Origin: Flavobacteriales bacterium
GTDB lineage: Bacteria > Bacteroidota > Bacteroidia > UBA10329
Assembly: GCA_021739695.1 (NCBI GenBank)
Contig: JAIPBM010000025.1
Span: 1 to 64,000 of the forward strand
Direction: 5' to 3'
DNA: 64,000 nucleotides
In this document: positions 53,545-62,190 of the stretch, one piece after another
Position numbering within the stretch: position 1 is the first letter of the stretch
How the letters are laid out: every line of letters starts with the position of its first letter
Notes under the pieces: model-generated
What the model saw: the letters and a program-made list of their open reading frames with translations, nothing else
Databases searched by the model: none
What the model was told of the DNA's origin: nothing
Position numbers and translations under genes: made by a program

Positions 53545-54330
53545 TCAGTTTTTTGGAAAGAAATTCAGCGAGGTCCAAGCGCCTGCGTGGAGCCATGATT
53601 TAAGCTCACCCTGATATTGCCTGACTTCGTTCTTGGATTCGGGTGACACGATGAAATGATAAGGAAAGCGCCAAATACGACTTACTTCATAGAGCGTACT
53701 TACGTGAAGCTCGTTGAGCAGTGATCTAACTCGAATGGAAATCGGCACAGGAACACTATCGATAAGAATGGCAGAACTGATCAGTTCCAACTGTTGCTCT
53801 GAGCAGATGATCGGTTCTTCCAGCACGTTGCCCGCATTACGGGCATTCAGGATATGTTCCTGCACGTATTGCAGCTGGCTGCGTTTGTAAGGTGCAAGGT
53901 CGGATTGCCTGTTCAAGATGCGGTTTTCGTAGGTCACATGTGAAATGAACAGGACGTCTTGGAGGGATGCTACGCGTTCCACGGTGAAAAGATGGCGCAA
54001 CGATTCGGGCACTGATAAGCTATTTGGATCAATCAACTTGAAGCATGCACTTACAGGTCTGTTCGGTTCGTAAATGATGTCTCGTATATCGATGAGTCCC
54101 TTTTCGGCAGCGATCTTCACATAGACGTCAATATCCTGTATCAGACTTTTTTGAAGTTCGTGGAATTCGGTCAGGGTCTTAGCTCCTACATTCCTTTGGT
54201 ACATAATGTACATTGAAGGATGATTGATGAGGTCGTTGACCGTTTTGTGCCCCAGTCGACCAATGCTATTCAAAAAACGCGTGGATACGAATTCATTGAT
54301 GACCGATAATGGTATGTCGTAGGGGCTCAT
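53545..54330 (-). CDS. Hypothetical protein with RpoA-CTD-like helical modules
   Basis: 261 residues from the ATG at 54330. The N-terminal PLSVINEFVSTRFLNSIGRLGHKTVNDLINHPSMYIMYQRNVGAKTLTEF, in outline, resembles the RNA polymerase alpha C-terminal (HhH-like) domain: helix, STR, IxRLGxxTVxDL, RNVGxKTLxE. A weaker version may recur at the C-terminus (VRSLLNELHVSTLYEV). Such domains contact UP-element DNA or activators. The function is unknown, and it sits alone between repeat islands. Confidence 0.55.
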   Translation of the reverse strand: MSPYDIPLSVINEFVSTRFLNSIGRLGHKTVNDLINHPSMYIMYQRNVGAKTLTEFHELQKSLIQDIDVYVKIAAEKGLIDIRDIIYEPNRPVSACFKLIDPNSLSVPESLRHLFTVERVASLQDVLFISHVTYENRILNRQSDLAPYKRSQLQYVQEHILNARNAGNVLEEPIICSEQQLELISSAILIDSVPVPISIRVRSLLNELHVSTLYEVSRIWRFPYHFIVSPESKNEVRQYQGELKSWLHAGAWTSLNFFPKN

Positions 54331-54345
54331 GGTACGGCAACTCAA

Positions 54346-54638
54346 AACTAGAATGAAGGTAATAAAAGCTCAGATCATTAGCGAGGGAATCAGGTTTTCA
54401 GCTCCCCATGGGCATTTACCTTCTGCGCGTGGGGAGCCCCCTAGATCCCCCAAAGGGGGACCAAGCTGCGTTGAGTAGGCGATGGCAGAGACCTCGGAGG
54501 TCTATCTGTCTATCGGGACGGGATGATCGTGTCTAGCTCCACAAGAGTCATCACATTCGACATACCTGTCCTGAGCCTGTCGAAGGGCTCAGTGCATCAC
54601 CTGCGGAAGACTCGCTAGTGATGGATTGAATCACTCAA
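54346..54638. repeat. Repeat island
   Basis: About 290 bp without a gene. It carries a CCCCCAAAGGGGG-type element (54425-54478) and the CACATTCGACAT...CCTGAGCCTGTCGAAGG...GGAAGACTCG composite (54540-54612) also found at 49983 and 53158. The order of elements is the reverse of that in the 53-kb island. Confidence 0.72.
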
Positions 54639-55109
54639 CTATTTTCTCCTCTTTTTCTTATTCCAGTACCCTTGCCACGGGTCGAATGGTGGCTTCATCT
54701 CCTTATCACTGAGCAATGGTAAGTCATTTGTATTAAGGACTTCCTCCACCTCCTTTTTCGTCATACCAAATGATTTAGCGAGGTCTTTGACTGGCACACC
54801 TTTTAGATAGGCGTCTATGATTTTATCCTGAATGCTTTTCAATGGCATTTTGCTTCGAGACTTGCTTACATCACCAACTGCGTTTTTTACATTTTCGATT
54901 CCGAGAAAGACTGCCGCATCTAAAAGCACTGGCAACAGTTGCTCCACTAATGACGCATTCAGCACCAATTTGCTTTGCTTAGGGGCATTCGGAAAATTAT
55001 CAATGCTTTGCAATAATCGTACATAGAGACGTCCGTCTCTACTCATTACATCCGAAACAATGGTGGATTTGCCCGATTCAATCAAGGCGCTATGAAGTAT
55101 CTGGTCCAT
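54639..55109 (-). CDS. Hypothetical protein with a helix-turn-helix-like segment
   Basis: 156 residues, not recognised. The middle contains PLKSIQDKIIDAYLKGVPVKDLAKSFGMTKKEVEEVL (about 92-128), in outline a resolvase/sigma-like HTH. The N-terminus is helical (MDQILHSALIESGKSTIVSDVMS) and the C-terminus is basic and aromatic (FDPWQGYWNKKKRRK). It could be a DNA-binding regulator. It has no partner genes and is flanked by repeats. Confidence 0.5.
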   Translation of the reverse strand: MDQILHSALIESGKSTIVSDVMSRDGRLYVRLLQSIDNFPNAPKQSKLVLNASLVEQLLPVLLDAAVFLGIENVKNAVGDVSKSRSKMPLKSIQDKIIDAYLKGVPVKDLAKSFGMTKKEVEEVLNTNDLPLLSDKEMKPPFDPWQGYWNKKKRRK

Positions 55110-55276
55110 GAGCTCAAGGATTTGATACTCACTAAACTAATCAAAATCCTTAAAACTAACACCTAGTACCTAGAACCTAAGACCTAGTACCTCCTCAAAA
55201 AACTTTAGCTCCATTTAGTTTAGCTCTTAGCGGCACCGGTTAGGCGAAAGGCTAAAGCCACACAGGCTTAGCTGGT

Positions 55277-55669
55277 TTAGTGGTTTTCCTTCAGGCAACC
55301 TGTTTTAGCGTGGGTGTGTTCGTATACCCAACTAAAGGGGTCGTAATCAATGGAGCGCCATTGGCCTCTACGATATTCAAAACCATAGCGATGCACGCCT
55401 TTAGTGCCTTTAAAGTTGAGCAGTAGCCTGTCTTTGGTTTTTGGTTGCAGGTCTACATCAAAGGTTTCGGGTTTATTGAGAAGCTGGGTGAGCACGCTTA
55501 GATTGAGCTTCTCTTGCGCTGGGTCTATGGGTGGCGGGCCAGCCATGGTGCCTATGATGAATTCCGCTTTACCTAGCACATGCGGGTGGAACTCCCAGGT
55601 ATCGCCTAGGGCTTTCTGCTCTTTATGCGAACAGCTACAGAGTTTAAGTGTGGCGGAGGGTTGGCACAT
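55277..55669 (-). CDS. Hypothetical 130-residue protein
   Basis: 130 residues, no signal peptide, not recognised. An early Cys/His-rich stretch (LKLCSCSHKEQKALGDTWEFHPH) could bind metal. The rest is basic with a beta-like end (GVHRYGFEYRRGQWRSIDYDPFSWVYEH). A terminator-type repeat module is 10 bp upstream of its start (55680 onward). The 150 bp downstream hold short imperfect CCTAGTACCT repeats. Confidence 0.5.
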   Translation of the reverse strand: MCQPSATLKLCSCSHKEQKALGDTWEFHPHVLGKAEFIIGTMAGPPPIDPAQEKLNLSVLTQLLNKPETFDVDLQPKTKDRLLLNFKGTKGVHRYGFEYRRGQWRSIDYDPFSWVYEHTHAKTGCLKENH

Positions 55670-56195
55670 GAAAATTAGGTGTTAGCTATTAGGAGTTAGG
55701 AGTTAGGCATTAGCTTTTAGCTGTTTGCTGTACAAAAAGAAAACCCCTGCTGCTAAATGAATAACAGACAGGGGCACTCTTCTAACCGAAGGGTAGGACA
55801 GGCTAATCAAAGATAAAAAAATGTTTTTGAAAATTGCAAATGCGCCTGTGTGGCATGCTGTTCTACCTCGTTGTTCGGAGGCGCAGAGATGTCTAGACCT
55901 ATTCGATTTTGGAAACCTCGTACATCCCTTTCAAGGGCATTTTTTGGTTTTATCTAAAGATCAGTTCGGAACTTAGCGAAGCGGTCTCTCTGCCGCAGGC
56001 GGAAACTTAGCGAAGCGGTCTCTCTGCCGAAGGCGGAAACTTAGCGAAGCGATATCTCTGCCGCAGGCGGAAACTTAGCGAAGCGATATCTTTGCCGCAG
56101 GCGGAAACTTAGCGAAGCGGTCTCACCAGAGGTGAACTGATCGTATTTTAACCAAACAAGTGACCCTTCGGAACACTTGCTCGGGCGGGGATTCA
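55670..56195. repeat. Gene-free stretch with repeat module 3 and 34-bp tandem array
   Basis: Module 3 (55680-55774) has GGAGTTA heptads, the GCTGTTTGCTGTACAAAAAG flank and a hairpin CCCCTG/CAGGGG (55744-55749 and 55769-55774). On the minus strand the hairpin is followed by TTTTCTTTTT and can terminate the hsdR operon transcript. From 55972 a 34-bp unit starting CTTAGCGAAGCG repeats at 55972, 56006, 56040, 56074 and 56108. A solitary partial copy is at 53093-53150. Confidence 0.8.
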
Positions 56196-59153
56196 TCATG
56201 CAGTCATTCCCTTCACGAACACCTCCACAAACTCCTTCATCCTTTCGATGATGCGCTCACCGATGGAACGCGCCTGTAAGATGCTTGGCCGTTGTTCCAA
56301 GCAAGCGAACACCTGTTCTTTCAGGGGTTCCTGACCGCTGAAGATGTAGGTCTCGATGAGGTTGCTGAACTGCTGTCTGTCCAGGTTCTCCTCTTGGCAG
56401 ATGTCATTGAGGGCAAGCACCTTCTGGTCTTCCCAATACTTTTTGAACTCATCTTCAATGCTGTCCAAGTCTGAGATGTGGGGCAGCATCTCGTCAATGA
56501 ACTTTTCGATGAGGTCGCGCTTGCTACGCAGCTCCACCTCGCCTTTCAGCATGTCGAGTATCTGCTTCTTCTGCCGCTCCTTTTCCGTTTTATCATCCGT
56601 CTTCTTCTGCTGTGCCAGCAGTTTGAGGATGTAGGCCACATTCACCTCATCGCGGTGCAGGAGTTCCACCTCAAAATCCACATCATTCAAGATGGAGACC
56701 TTCTCTTTGCTGTGTTTCACACTTTCGCGGATGTCCTGATACTTGCTTGAATAGTCCGCGAAGGCCTGTTCGCTCATCGGCAGGTCGTCCCATGTGAATT
56801 CGGTATAGGTCTTCAACACATTGCGCAGGCGTATGAGCTCGCGGAATGCCTGTACGAACTGTAGTATCTCCTCCTCGCTTTCGAGGTTGTTCACGCTCTT
56901 CACCGTTGGGGCTATCTTCAACAGCTCGGCAAATGCCTTGCTGAAGCCTTCCACCATCTTCTCATATTCGGGCAGGAAGATGACCTCCTTGGCTTCCTTG
57001 TTCGAAAAGAGGGCGATGGCCTCGTCCGTAGCCGATTTCAGGTTGCGGTAGCACAGGATATTCCCCTGCGACTTCTGCTCGTTCAGTATGCGGTTGGTGC
57101 GCGAATAGGCCTGTATCAACCCATGATGTTTCAGGTTCTTGTCCACATACAGGGTATTGAGTTTCTTGGCATCAAAGCCTGTGAGGAACATGTTCACCAC
57201 CAGCAGAATGTCCAAGCGGTCGCTGTCGGGGAAGTTGGCCTTCTCGCGGTTCTTCATCCGCTGGCTCAGGTCTTGGAAATAGCGCTCGTAGCCCGTGTCG
57301 CTCTTCATGTCCAGTTTGACCCCGAACATCGCGTTGTAATCATCCACAAAGGCGAAGAGCTTGTCGCGGCTGTGGGTGGACACATATTCCCCGGCCGCTT
57401 CACGGGCCATGGTCACATCATCAGGCAGCGCGCCCCTGTCCACATCATCCTCCTCGTTGGCGCCATAGCTGAAGATGGTGGCCACGCGCAGGTCGTGTTG
57501 GCCCGCTTCCTTCTTGGCCTTGAAGATGTCGTAGTAGCGGATAAGGTTCGGGATGCTGCTCACCGCGAACATGGCCGAATAGGCGCGGTTGTGGGTCTTC
57601 TGGTCGTGGTACTGGATGATGTGATCCACCACCTTCTCCATCCGCTCGTCCGATTCGAGCACCTCCTTGGTGTCGATGTCCTCCACCTTGGTGTCCTCGG
57701 TGATCTCGCCTTTGCGTTTCACGGTGCGGTAATACTCCACATGGAACCGCAGCACGTTCTGGTCGCGGATGGCATCGGTGATCACATACTTGTGCAGGCA
57801 GGTCTGGAACAGGTCTTTGGTGGTGCGCTTGCCCAGCTCGTTGCTCATGGCATTGTCGGCAAAGATGGGCGTGCCCGTGAAGCCGAAAAGCTGATGGTTC
57901 TTGAAGTATTGGGCAATGCGCCTGTGCGTGTCCCCAAACTGGCTGCGGTGGCACTCATCGAATATGAACACCACCCGCTCGTTCTGCAAGTGGCTGATGC
58001 TCTTCTCGTAATGCCCTTTGCTGATGGCGTTGTTCAGCTTCTGAATGGTGGTGACAATGAGCTTGGTCTCGTCCTTGAACTGATTGACCAGCCCCGTGGT
58101 GTTGGCCGTGATGTCCACACTTCCCTTCTTGAAGTTGTTGAACTCCTCCATGGTCTGGAAGTCGAGGTCCTTGCGGTCCACTACGAACACCACCTTCTTT
58201 ATCTCCGGCAGCTTGGTCAGTATCTGGCTGGCCTTGAAACTGGTGAGCGTCTTGCCGCTGCCCGTGGTGTGCCAGATGTAGCCGTTGTTTTCTACCGAAC
58301 CCTGAGGTTCTCGAAGGGTGGAGTTGGAAAGGTCAGCGCTGGCCTGCCCCGTGTCTTCGAGAGCCTCAGACACCCCTTCCCACGCCTTAACCCGTTTGAC
58401 AATCGCCTCCACGGCATACACCTGATAGGGTCGTAGCACCATCAGCATCTTGTGCGTCTCGTTGAGCACGATGTACTGCGAGAGCATGGTGCTGAGGAAT
58501 GTTGGTTTCAAGAAACTGTTGGCAAAGGGCTCCAGATCGGTGATGTTGCGGTTGCTGACATCCGCCCAGAAGAAGGTCTGCTTGAAGGTGAGCGCCTTGA
58601 TGGTGTTGTTGGCGTAGTACTTTGTGTTGACGCCATTGCTAATGACGAACAACTGCACGAACTGGAACAGCCCTCTGTCCGTCCAAAAGCTACTCTGCTT
58701 GTAGCGGTCTATCTGGTTGAAGGCCTCCTTCAGCTCAATGCCTCTGCGCTTGAGCTCTATCTGCACCAAGGGTAGGCCATTGACCAATAGCGTCACATCA
58801 TAGCGGTTCTTGTGTACGCCCTCAACGGTGATCTGATTGGTGACCTGAAACAGGTTCTTCTCCGGCTCTGCGGGGTTGAAGAAGCGGATGTAGCGCACTT
58901 CCTCATCATCGGTGTGCAGCTCGAAGCGGTCGCGAAGCAGCTTGGCGCGTTCAAACACATTGCCTTTGCCCAAGTGGTTGAGGATGCTCTCAAACTCCCG
59001 CTCCGAAAACTTCAATCCATTGAAAGCCTCCAACTGGCATTGGAGGTTGACCAACATGGCTGCCTCGTCATTGATGCGCACAGGCGCATAGCCCAAGCCC
59101 ACCAGTTGCTGGATAAGGTTGTTTTCGAGTATGGCTTCGGATTGGGTGGTCAA
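56196..59153 (-). CDS. hsdR: Type I restriction enzyme R subunit
   Basis: 985 residues. An N-terminal PD-(D/E)XK nuclease (Asp119, then QIELK with Glu133 and Lys135) is followed by a superfamily 2 translocase: Walker A HTTGSGKT (295-302), DECH box (399-402), and FTGTP. The start appears to be TTG, 4 bp after the preceding stop. Between the nuclease and Walker A, residues of about 258-289 (with STLREPQGSVEN) are encoded by two palindromic repeats and look inserted. The complex with HsdM and HsdS would cut unmethylated DNA after translocation. The middle third is visibly more GC-rich than most of the window. Confidence 0.92.
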   Translation of the reverse strand: MTTQSEAILENNLIQQLVGLGYAPVRINDEAAMLVNLQCQLEAFNGLKFSEREFESILNHLGKGNVFERAKLLRDRFELHTDDEEVRYIRFFNPAEPEKNLFQVTNQITVEGVHKNRYDVTLLVNGLPLVQIELKRRGIELKEAFNQIDRYKQSSFWTDRGLFQFVQLFVISNGVNTKYYANNTIKALTFKQTFFWADVSNRNITDLEPFANSFLKPTFLSTMLSQYIVLNETHKMLMVLRPYQVYAVEAIVKRVKAWEGVSEALEDTGQASADLSNSTLREPQGSVENNGYIWHTTGSGKTLTSFKASQILTKLPEIKKVVFVVDRKDLDFQTMEEFNNFKKGSVDITANTTGLVNQFKDETKLIVTTIQKLNNAISKGHYEKSISHLQNERVVFIFDECHRSQFGDTHRRIAQYFKNHQLFGFTGTPIFADNAMSNELGKRTTKDLFQTCLHKYVITDAIRDQNVLRFHVEYYRTVKRKGEITEDTKVEDIDTKEVLESDERMEKVVDHIIQYHDQKTHNRAYSAMFAVSSIPNLIRYYDIFKAKKEAGQHDLRVATIFSYGANEEDDVDRGALPDDVTMAREAAGEYVSTHSRDKLFAFVDDYNAMFGVKLDMKSDTGYERYFQDLSQRMKNREKANFPDSDRLDILLVVNMFLTGFDAKKLNTLYVDKNLKHHGLIQAYSRTNRILNEQKSQGNILCYRNLKSATDEAIALFSNKEAKEVIFLPEYEKMVEGFSKAFAELLKIAPTVKSVNNLESEEEILQFVQAFRELIRLRNVLKTYTEFTWDDLPMSEQAFADYSSKYQDIRESVKHSKEKVSILNDVDFEVELLHRDEVNVAYILKLLAQQKKTDDKTEKERQKKQILDMLKGEVELRSKRDLIEKFIDEMLPHISDLDSIEDEFKKYWEDQKVLALNDICQEENLDRQQFSNLIETYIFSGQEPLKEQVFACLEQRPSILQARSIGERIIERMKEFVEVFVKGMTA

Positions 59154-59157
59154 ATGC

Positions 59158-60153
59158 TCAGATATTTAATATTGACTTGTATCTGGATGAGATGTACTCC
59201 CAGTAATCGTGCATTTTCGGGTCGCTGAGAATTATCTTCTTGTCAAAGAAGTCTTCGGTATAGACGGGAATAAACTTATCAGGGTCGGTTTGAAGGTTCT
59301 TCCAAACATGGGTGGCAGAATCTCCCAAATGACTCAATTCTTTGCTTGTGATTCTTTGAAAGTCGGTGTTCGCCTGAGGCGATAGGTGCATCAGATACAC
59401 TTTATCCGCTCCAAATTCTTTTGCCAACTCCATTTCATGGGCCAGAAACTGCTGACGGGTAAACTGATAGAATGGCTCAAAGAACAGACTGTCAAATGAA
59501 GGCACTTTGGCTTTGTCAATTGGGCAAGGCTCCTTCTCCCACAAGTGGGAATAGATGGTGGTTCTATCCGTACCGTTTTTTGAGATCTTATAGGAAGTGC
59601 TACCATACGACTCGCAGTATTTCCATTCAATAAGGACAATGATCCTTTTCCCCGAAGCGGTCTCGAACATCACCGCTCCATCAACACTCGTAAAATTGGC
59701 GCCTCTGGTTCGTTCGGCCTTGCCTTTGGTCTTTTCTCCCAAATAGTTCTCAAGTCCGATCCATTCCAATGCAATGATGGAGTCGGCATCCATGGGAACC
59801 GTGTTTCGGATGTCAGGGAAATAGCGCTGAAACAATTTGACCAGCACCGACTCCGAGATGTTCAATGACATCAGAAGATTCACACAACAGACCTGCGAAT
59901 CGCACAGGTGAGAGCTTGGCTTATCTTCAATATGGTCGTGCCATTTTATCTTGTGCGCTTTGAAGTAATCAATGGCACTGTCCCGAATGGGGGCAAACAG
60001 GTTCTGGTCGGAATTCTCGAGCGGCAAACAAAAAGGATACGGTCTTTCTGGAGCATAATAGCCCTGACCTTTTGCCTGTTCCGTCAAATGCCCTGTCAGA
60101 AGCTTCCAATTGGCCTGCTCTTTTTTCTGTTGCTCCAAAAACTTTCCCATCAT
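59158..60153 (-). CDS. PGN_0703-like putative restriction endonuclease
   Basis: 331 residues resembling the PGN_0703 family of putative restriction nucleases. A PD-(D/E)XK core can be read: FTSVDGAVMF (metal Asp) followed by RIIVLIEWKY (Glu and Lys). Other family-like segments are LCDSQVCCVNLL, IALEWIG and a C-terminal VYLMHLSP. It starts with a 4-base overlap with the preceding nuclease gene and ends 4 bp before hsdR, so it belongs to the hsd operon as an extra nuclease. Confidence 0.72.
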   Translation of the reverse strand: MMGKFLEQQKKEQANWKLLTGHLTEQAKGQGYYAPERPYPFCLPLENSDQNLFAPIRDSAIDYFKAHKIKWHDHIEDKPSSHLCDSQVCCVNLLMSLNISESVLVKLFQRYFPDIRNTVPMDADSIIALEWIGLENYLGEKTKGKAERTRGANFTSVDGAVMFETASGKRIIVLIEWKYCESYGSTSYKISKNGTDRTTIYSHLWEKEPCPIDKAKVPSFDSLFFEPFYQFTRQQFLAHEMELAKEFGADKVYLMHLSPQANTDFQRITSKELSHLGDSATHVWKNLQTDPDKFIPVYTEDFFDKKIILSDPKMHDYWEYISSRYKSILNI

Positions 60154-60845
60154 ATCATCTGCTTAAATTGAATACTGCCCTGTTCATCATAGTCTATCAC
60201 TCGTAGCCCGTTCTCCACCTTTTCCAGATAACAGACCTCTCTCCACTCCTTTCTGATCTTTCTGACCTGCTTGAAGGAGGCATTCCATACGACCATTCCT
60301 GTAGCTTGGCCTGTCCATTTCCTGTCTGTCAGCGCTGAAACAAGCTCCATGAAGAACTTCTGATTGTTCTCGATCACGTTCAGGAAGTTGTCCACCTGGC
60401 GCTCAATTCGCTTCAGGTCTCTGGAAGACTTCAATTCCACGACAACCAGATTCCCTTCTTCGTCCAAGGCCAAAAGGTCATTCACTACCCGCTTCCCATT
60501 CTCAGTAATCGCCAATTCCGAGGTCAGCAGGTGCAGTTTCCTATCGAAGAACAATCGGTGACCATTTGACAGTGCATCATAGATCAACCACGCCTGCAAT
60601 TCTTTTTCCCGTGTTTCGCGTCCCTTGGTGAATTTGTGTTTGCCATTCACCACGTCTTTCATTTTTTGAATGGCAGCTCGCTCTGTTCTGATTCCACTTA
60701 TGCCTATCTCTGGCGTTTTCGCGTCCAATGAGATCAAGGATAGGGAATGGCGGTTGCCTCTGAAATGGATCTTGTGCTTCATCAACGTGGCATGATGCTC
60801 AGTATTGAGATCATGCGCCAGTTTTATGTACTTCAATTCTTTCAT
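60150..60845 (-). CDS. PD-(D/E)XK (NucS-like) nuclease
   Basis: 231 residues from the ATG at 60845, 1 nt after the hsdS stop. A PD-(D/E)XK signature is clear: VVNDLLALDEEGNLVVVELK with Asp, then Glu and Lys, as in NucS/RecB-type endonucleases, followed by a conserved Gln-containing helix (RIERQVDNFL). The N-terminal 100 residues are helical and basic. The gene lies between hsdS and the PGN_0703-like gene, so it is probably expressed with the restriction system. Confidence 0.72.
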   Translation of the reverse strand: MKELKYIKLAHDLNTEHHATLMKHKIHFRGNRHSLSLISLDAKTPEIGISGIRTERAAIQKMKDVVNGKHKFTKGRETREKELQAWLIYDALSNGHRLFFDRKLHLLTSELAITENGKRVVNDLLALDEEGNLVVVELKSSRDLKRIERQVDNFLNVIENNQKFFMELVSALTDRKWTGQATGMVVWNASFKQVRKIRKEWREVCYLEKVENGLRVIDYDEQGSIQFKQMI

Positions 60846-60846
60846 C

Positions 60847-62118
60847 TCAAACAAACATCTCTTGCAGCAGCCCTTTCTTAAACTGCTGGGTCAATTCTAT
60901 CTGTGCGCTTACCGCATCTATCTTCTCATCCAAACTGCTCAGGAAGCTGGCTATCTTTTGTTGCTCTTCGAGACAAGGTAGTTTCATCTTGAAGGTTTTG
61001 TATTCCTCCGCATTTATCCCAGGTTGACCAGAACGCATTGACATTACTCTAACCCATTTATCATATTTATACGAGAGCGTTTGATAGTAGATGAATGACG
61101 CGTTCGCCTTTTTGACCCTAAATCGGATTAGGAAACCAGCAAAATATACTATGCCATCGTTAGGGTGATACAAGTAGCTTTTTCCTACGCTTGCACCTGT
61201 CCTTGCAAATAGTAAATCACCTTCTTTTAGAAGATAGTTTTCGGAAAGTTCTCCTTCAGGCGATGTGACGCTTGACTTATCGAACTTTCTGGAATTCTCG
61301 TCAATATCAGTTATTCTCAGATATTGATTTTTTCCATCAAATTCCTTTGATGCTGCATTTAGGCCATACCCGATATTTCCACAAACATCCCCCAACCTCT
61401 TCTCCTCCCAATCCTCATAATCACTCCCATCTTCTCTTTTGAACCGCAGTTCTGGAGCCTGTCCTGAGCCTGTCGAAGGAAACAACTTTTGCATCACCCC
61501 TTTCTTGTACTGCTGTAGCAGTTCCTTTTTGCGGTTGAGGTGCTGTAGCTTCTCATCTACCGCACTCAGAAACCCCGCAATCTTTTGTTGCTCGGGAAGG
61601 GTGGGTATGAAAACCGTGACCGCTTCTAAGCTTTCTTGCCCAATGTTGTATCGGGTACTACCGCCACTTCGAGTAGTGATTTCCTTCCTAGCCTGATCGG
61701 TTTTCAACATCCCGTTCATAAACGAGGGGTCATATTCCTTCTTACCTCTTCCTCGAATTACAAATCCTCCAAATACGGCCGTTTTATCCCGATCCAAATA
61801 AACATTGGATTGACCGACTTCCTCCCTTGTTTCAGAACTCCTCTGGAAAAGGATGTCTCCATATCGAACTTCATTCTTCTCGACTTCCTTATCCGAAAGT
61901 TCCACTTCCCCTAAAATCACATCATGCGTAATGAAGTCATTCTGAATAATATCCAGAACATTAATGAATTTGTACCCACTGCCGTATTGTTCCTTAGCTG
62001 CATTTACTCCGTTCTTGAAGGTTAGCAAATCACCCAACAGCTGTTGAGACCACCCATCCTCAAACCCCCGAAACCTCAGCTTCGGCACTTTCAACTTCTT
62101 CTGTTCCGCTACTTCCAT
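60847..62118 (-). CDS. hsdS: Type I restriction enzyme S (specificity) subunit
   Basis: 423 residues with two target-recognition domains, each followed by a conserved helical region (TLPEQQKIAGFLSAVDEKL and CLEEQQKIASFLSSLDEKI), which sets the two-part recognition site. At the junction (about residue 213) the motif PSTGSGQAPELR is encoded by a CCTGAGCCTGTCGAAGG repeat (61458-61479), identical in core to intergenic copies. It sits exactly between the first helical spacer and the second TRD, where length changes alter the spacing of the recognised sequence. Confidence 0.92.
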   Translation of the reverse strand: MEVAEQKKLKVPKLRFRGFEDGWSQQLLGDLLTFKNGVNAAKEQYGSGYKFINVLDIIQNDFITHDVILGEVELSDKEVEKNEVRYGDILFQRSSETREEVGQSNVYLDRDKTAVFGGFVIRGRGKKEYDPSFMNGMLKTDQARKEITTRSGGSTRYNIGQESLEAVTVFIPTLPEQQKIAGFLSAVDEKLQHLNRKKELLQQYKKGVMQKLFPSTGSGQAPELRFKREDGSDYEDWEEKRLGDVCGNIGYGLNAASKEFDGKNQYLRITDIDENSRKFDKSSVTSPEGELSENYLLKEGDLLFARTGASVGKSYLYHPNDGIVYFAGFLIRFRVKKANASFIYYQTLSYKYDKWVRVMSMRSGQPGINAEEYKTFKMKLPCLEEQQKIASFLSSLDEKIDAVSAQIELTQQFKKGLLQEMFV

Positions 62119-62190
62119 TGTCTTGAACTATGATAGGTGTGATGGGCTATGAAGGACTATGATAAACGGTAAAGGAGAGCTCATGATTGA

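Noticed and set aside
53345-53596. 83-residue minus-strand ORF with LSLIPY repeats
   Set aside because: It is the translation of the 9-bp GGGATAAGA array and the neighbouring repeats, and it has no coding features.
55972-56145. CRISPR array
   Set aside because: The 34-bp units are contiguous without unique spacers, and no cas genes are present. It is a simple tandem repeat.
57123-58436. Long (437 codon) plus-strand ORF inside hsdR
   Set aside because: It is exactly antisense to the well-conserved HsdR helicase region and is explained by high GC at third positions. The translation is Val/His/Leu-rich with no domain.
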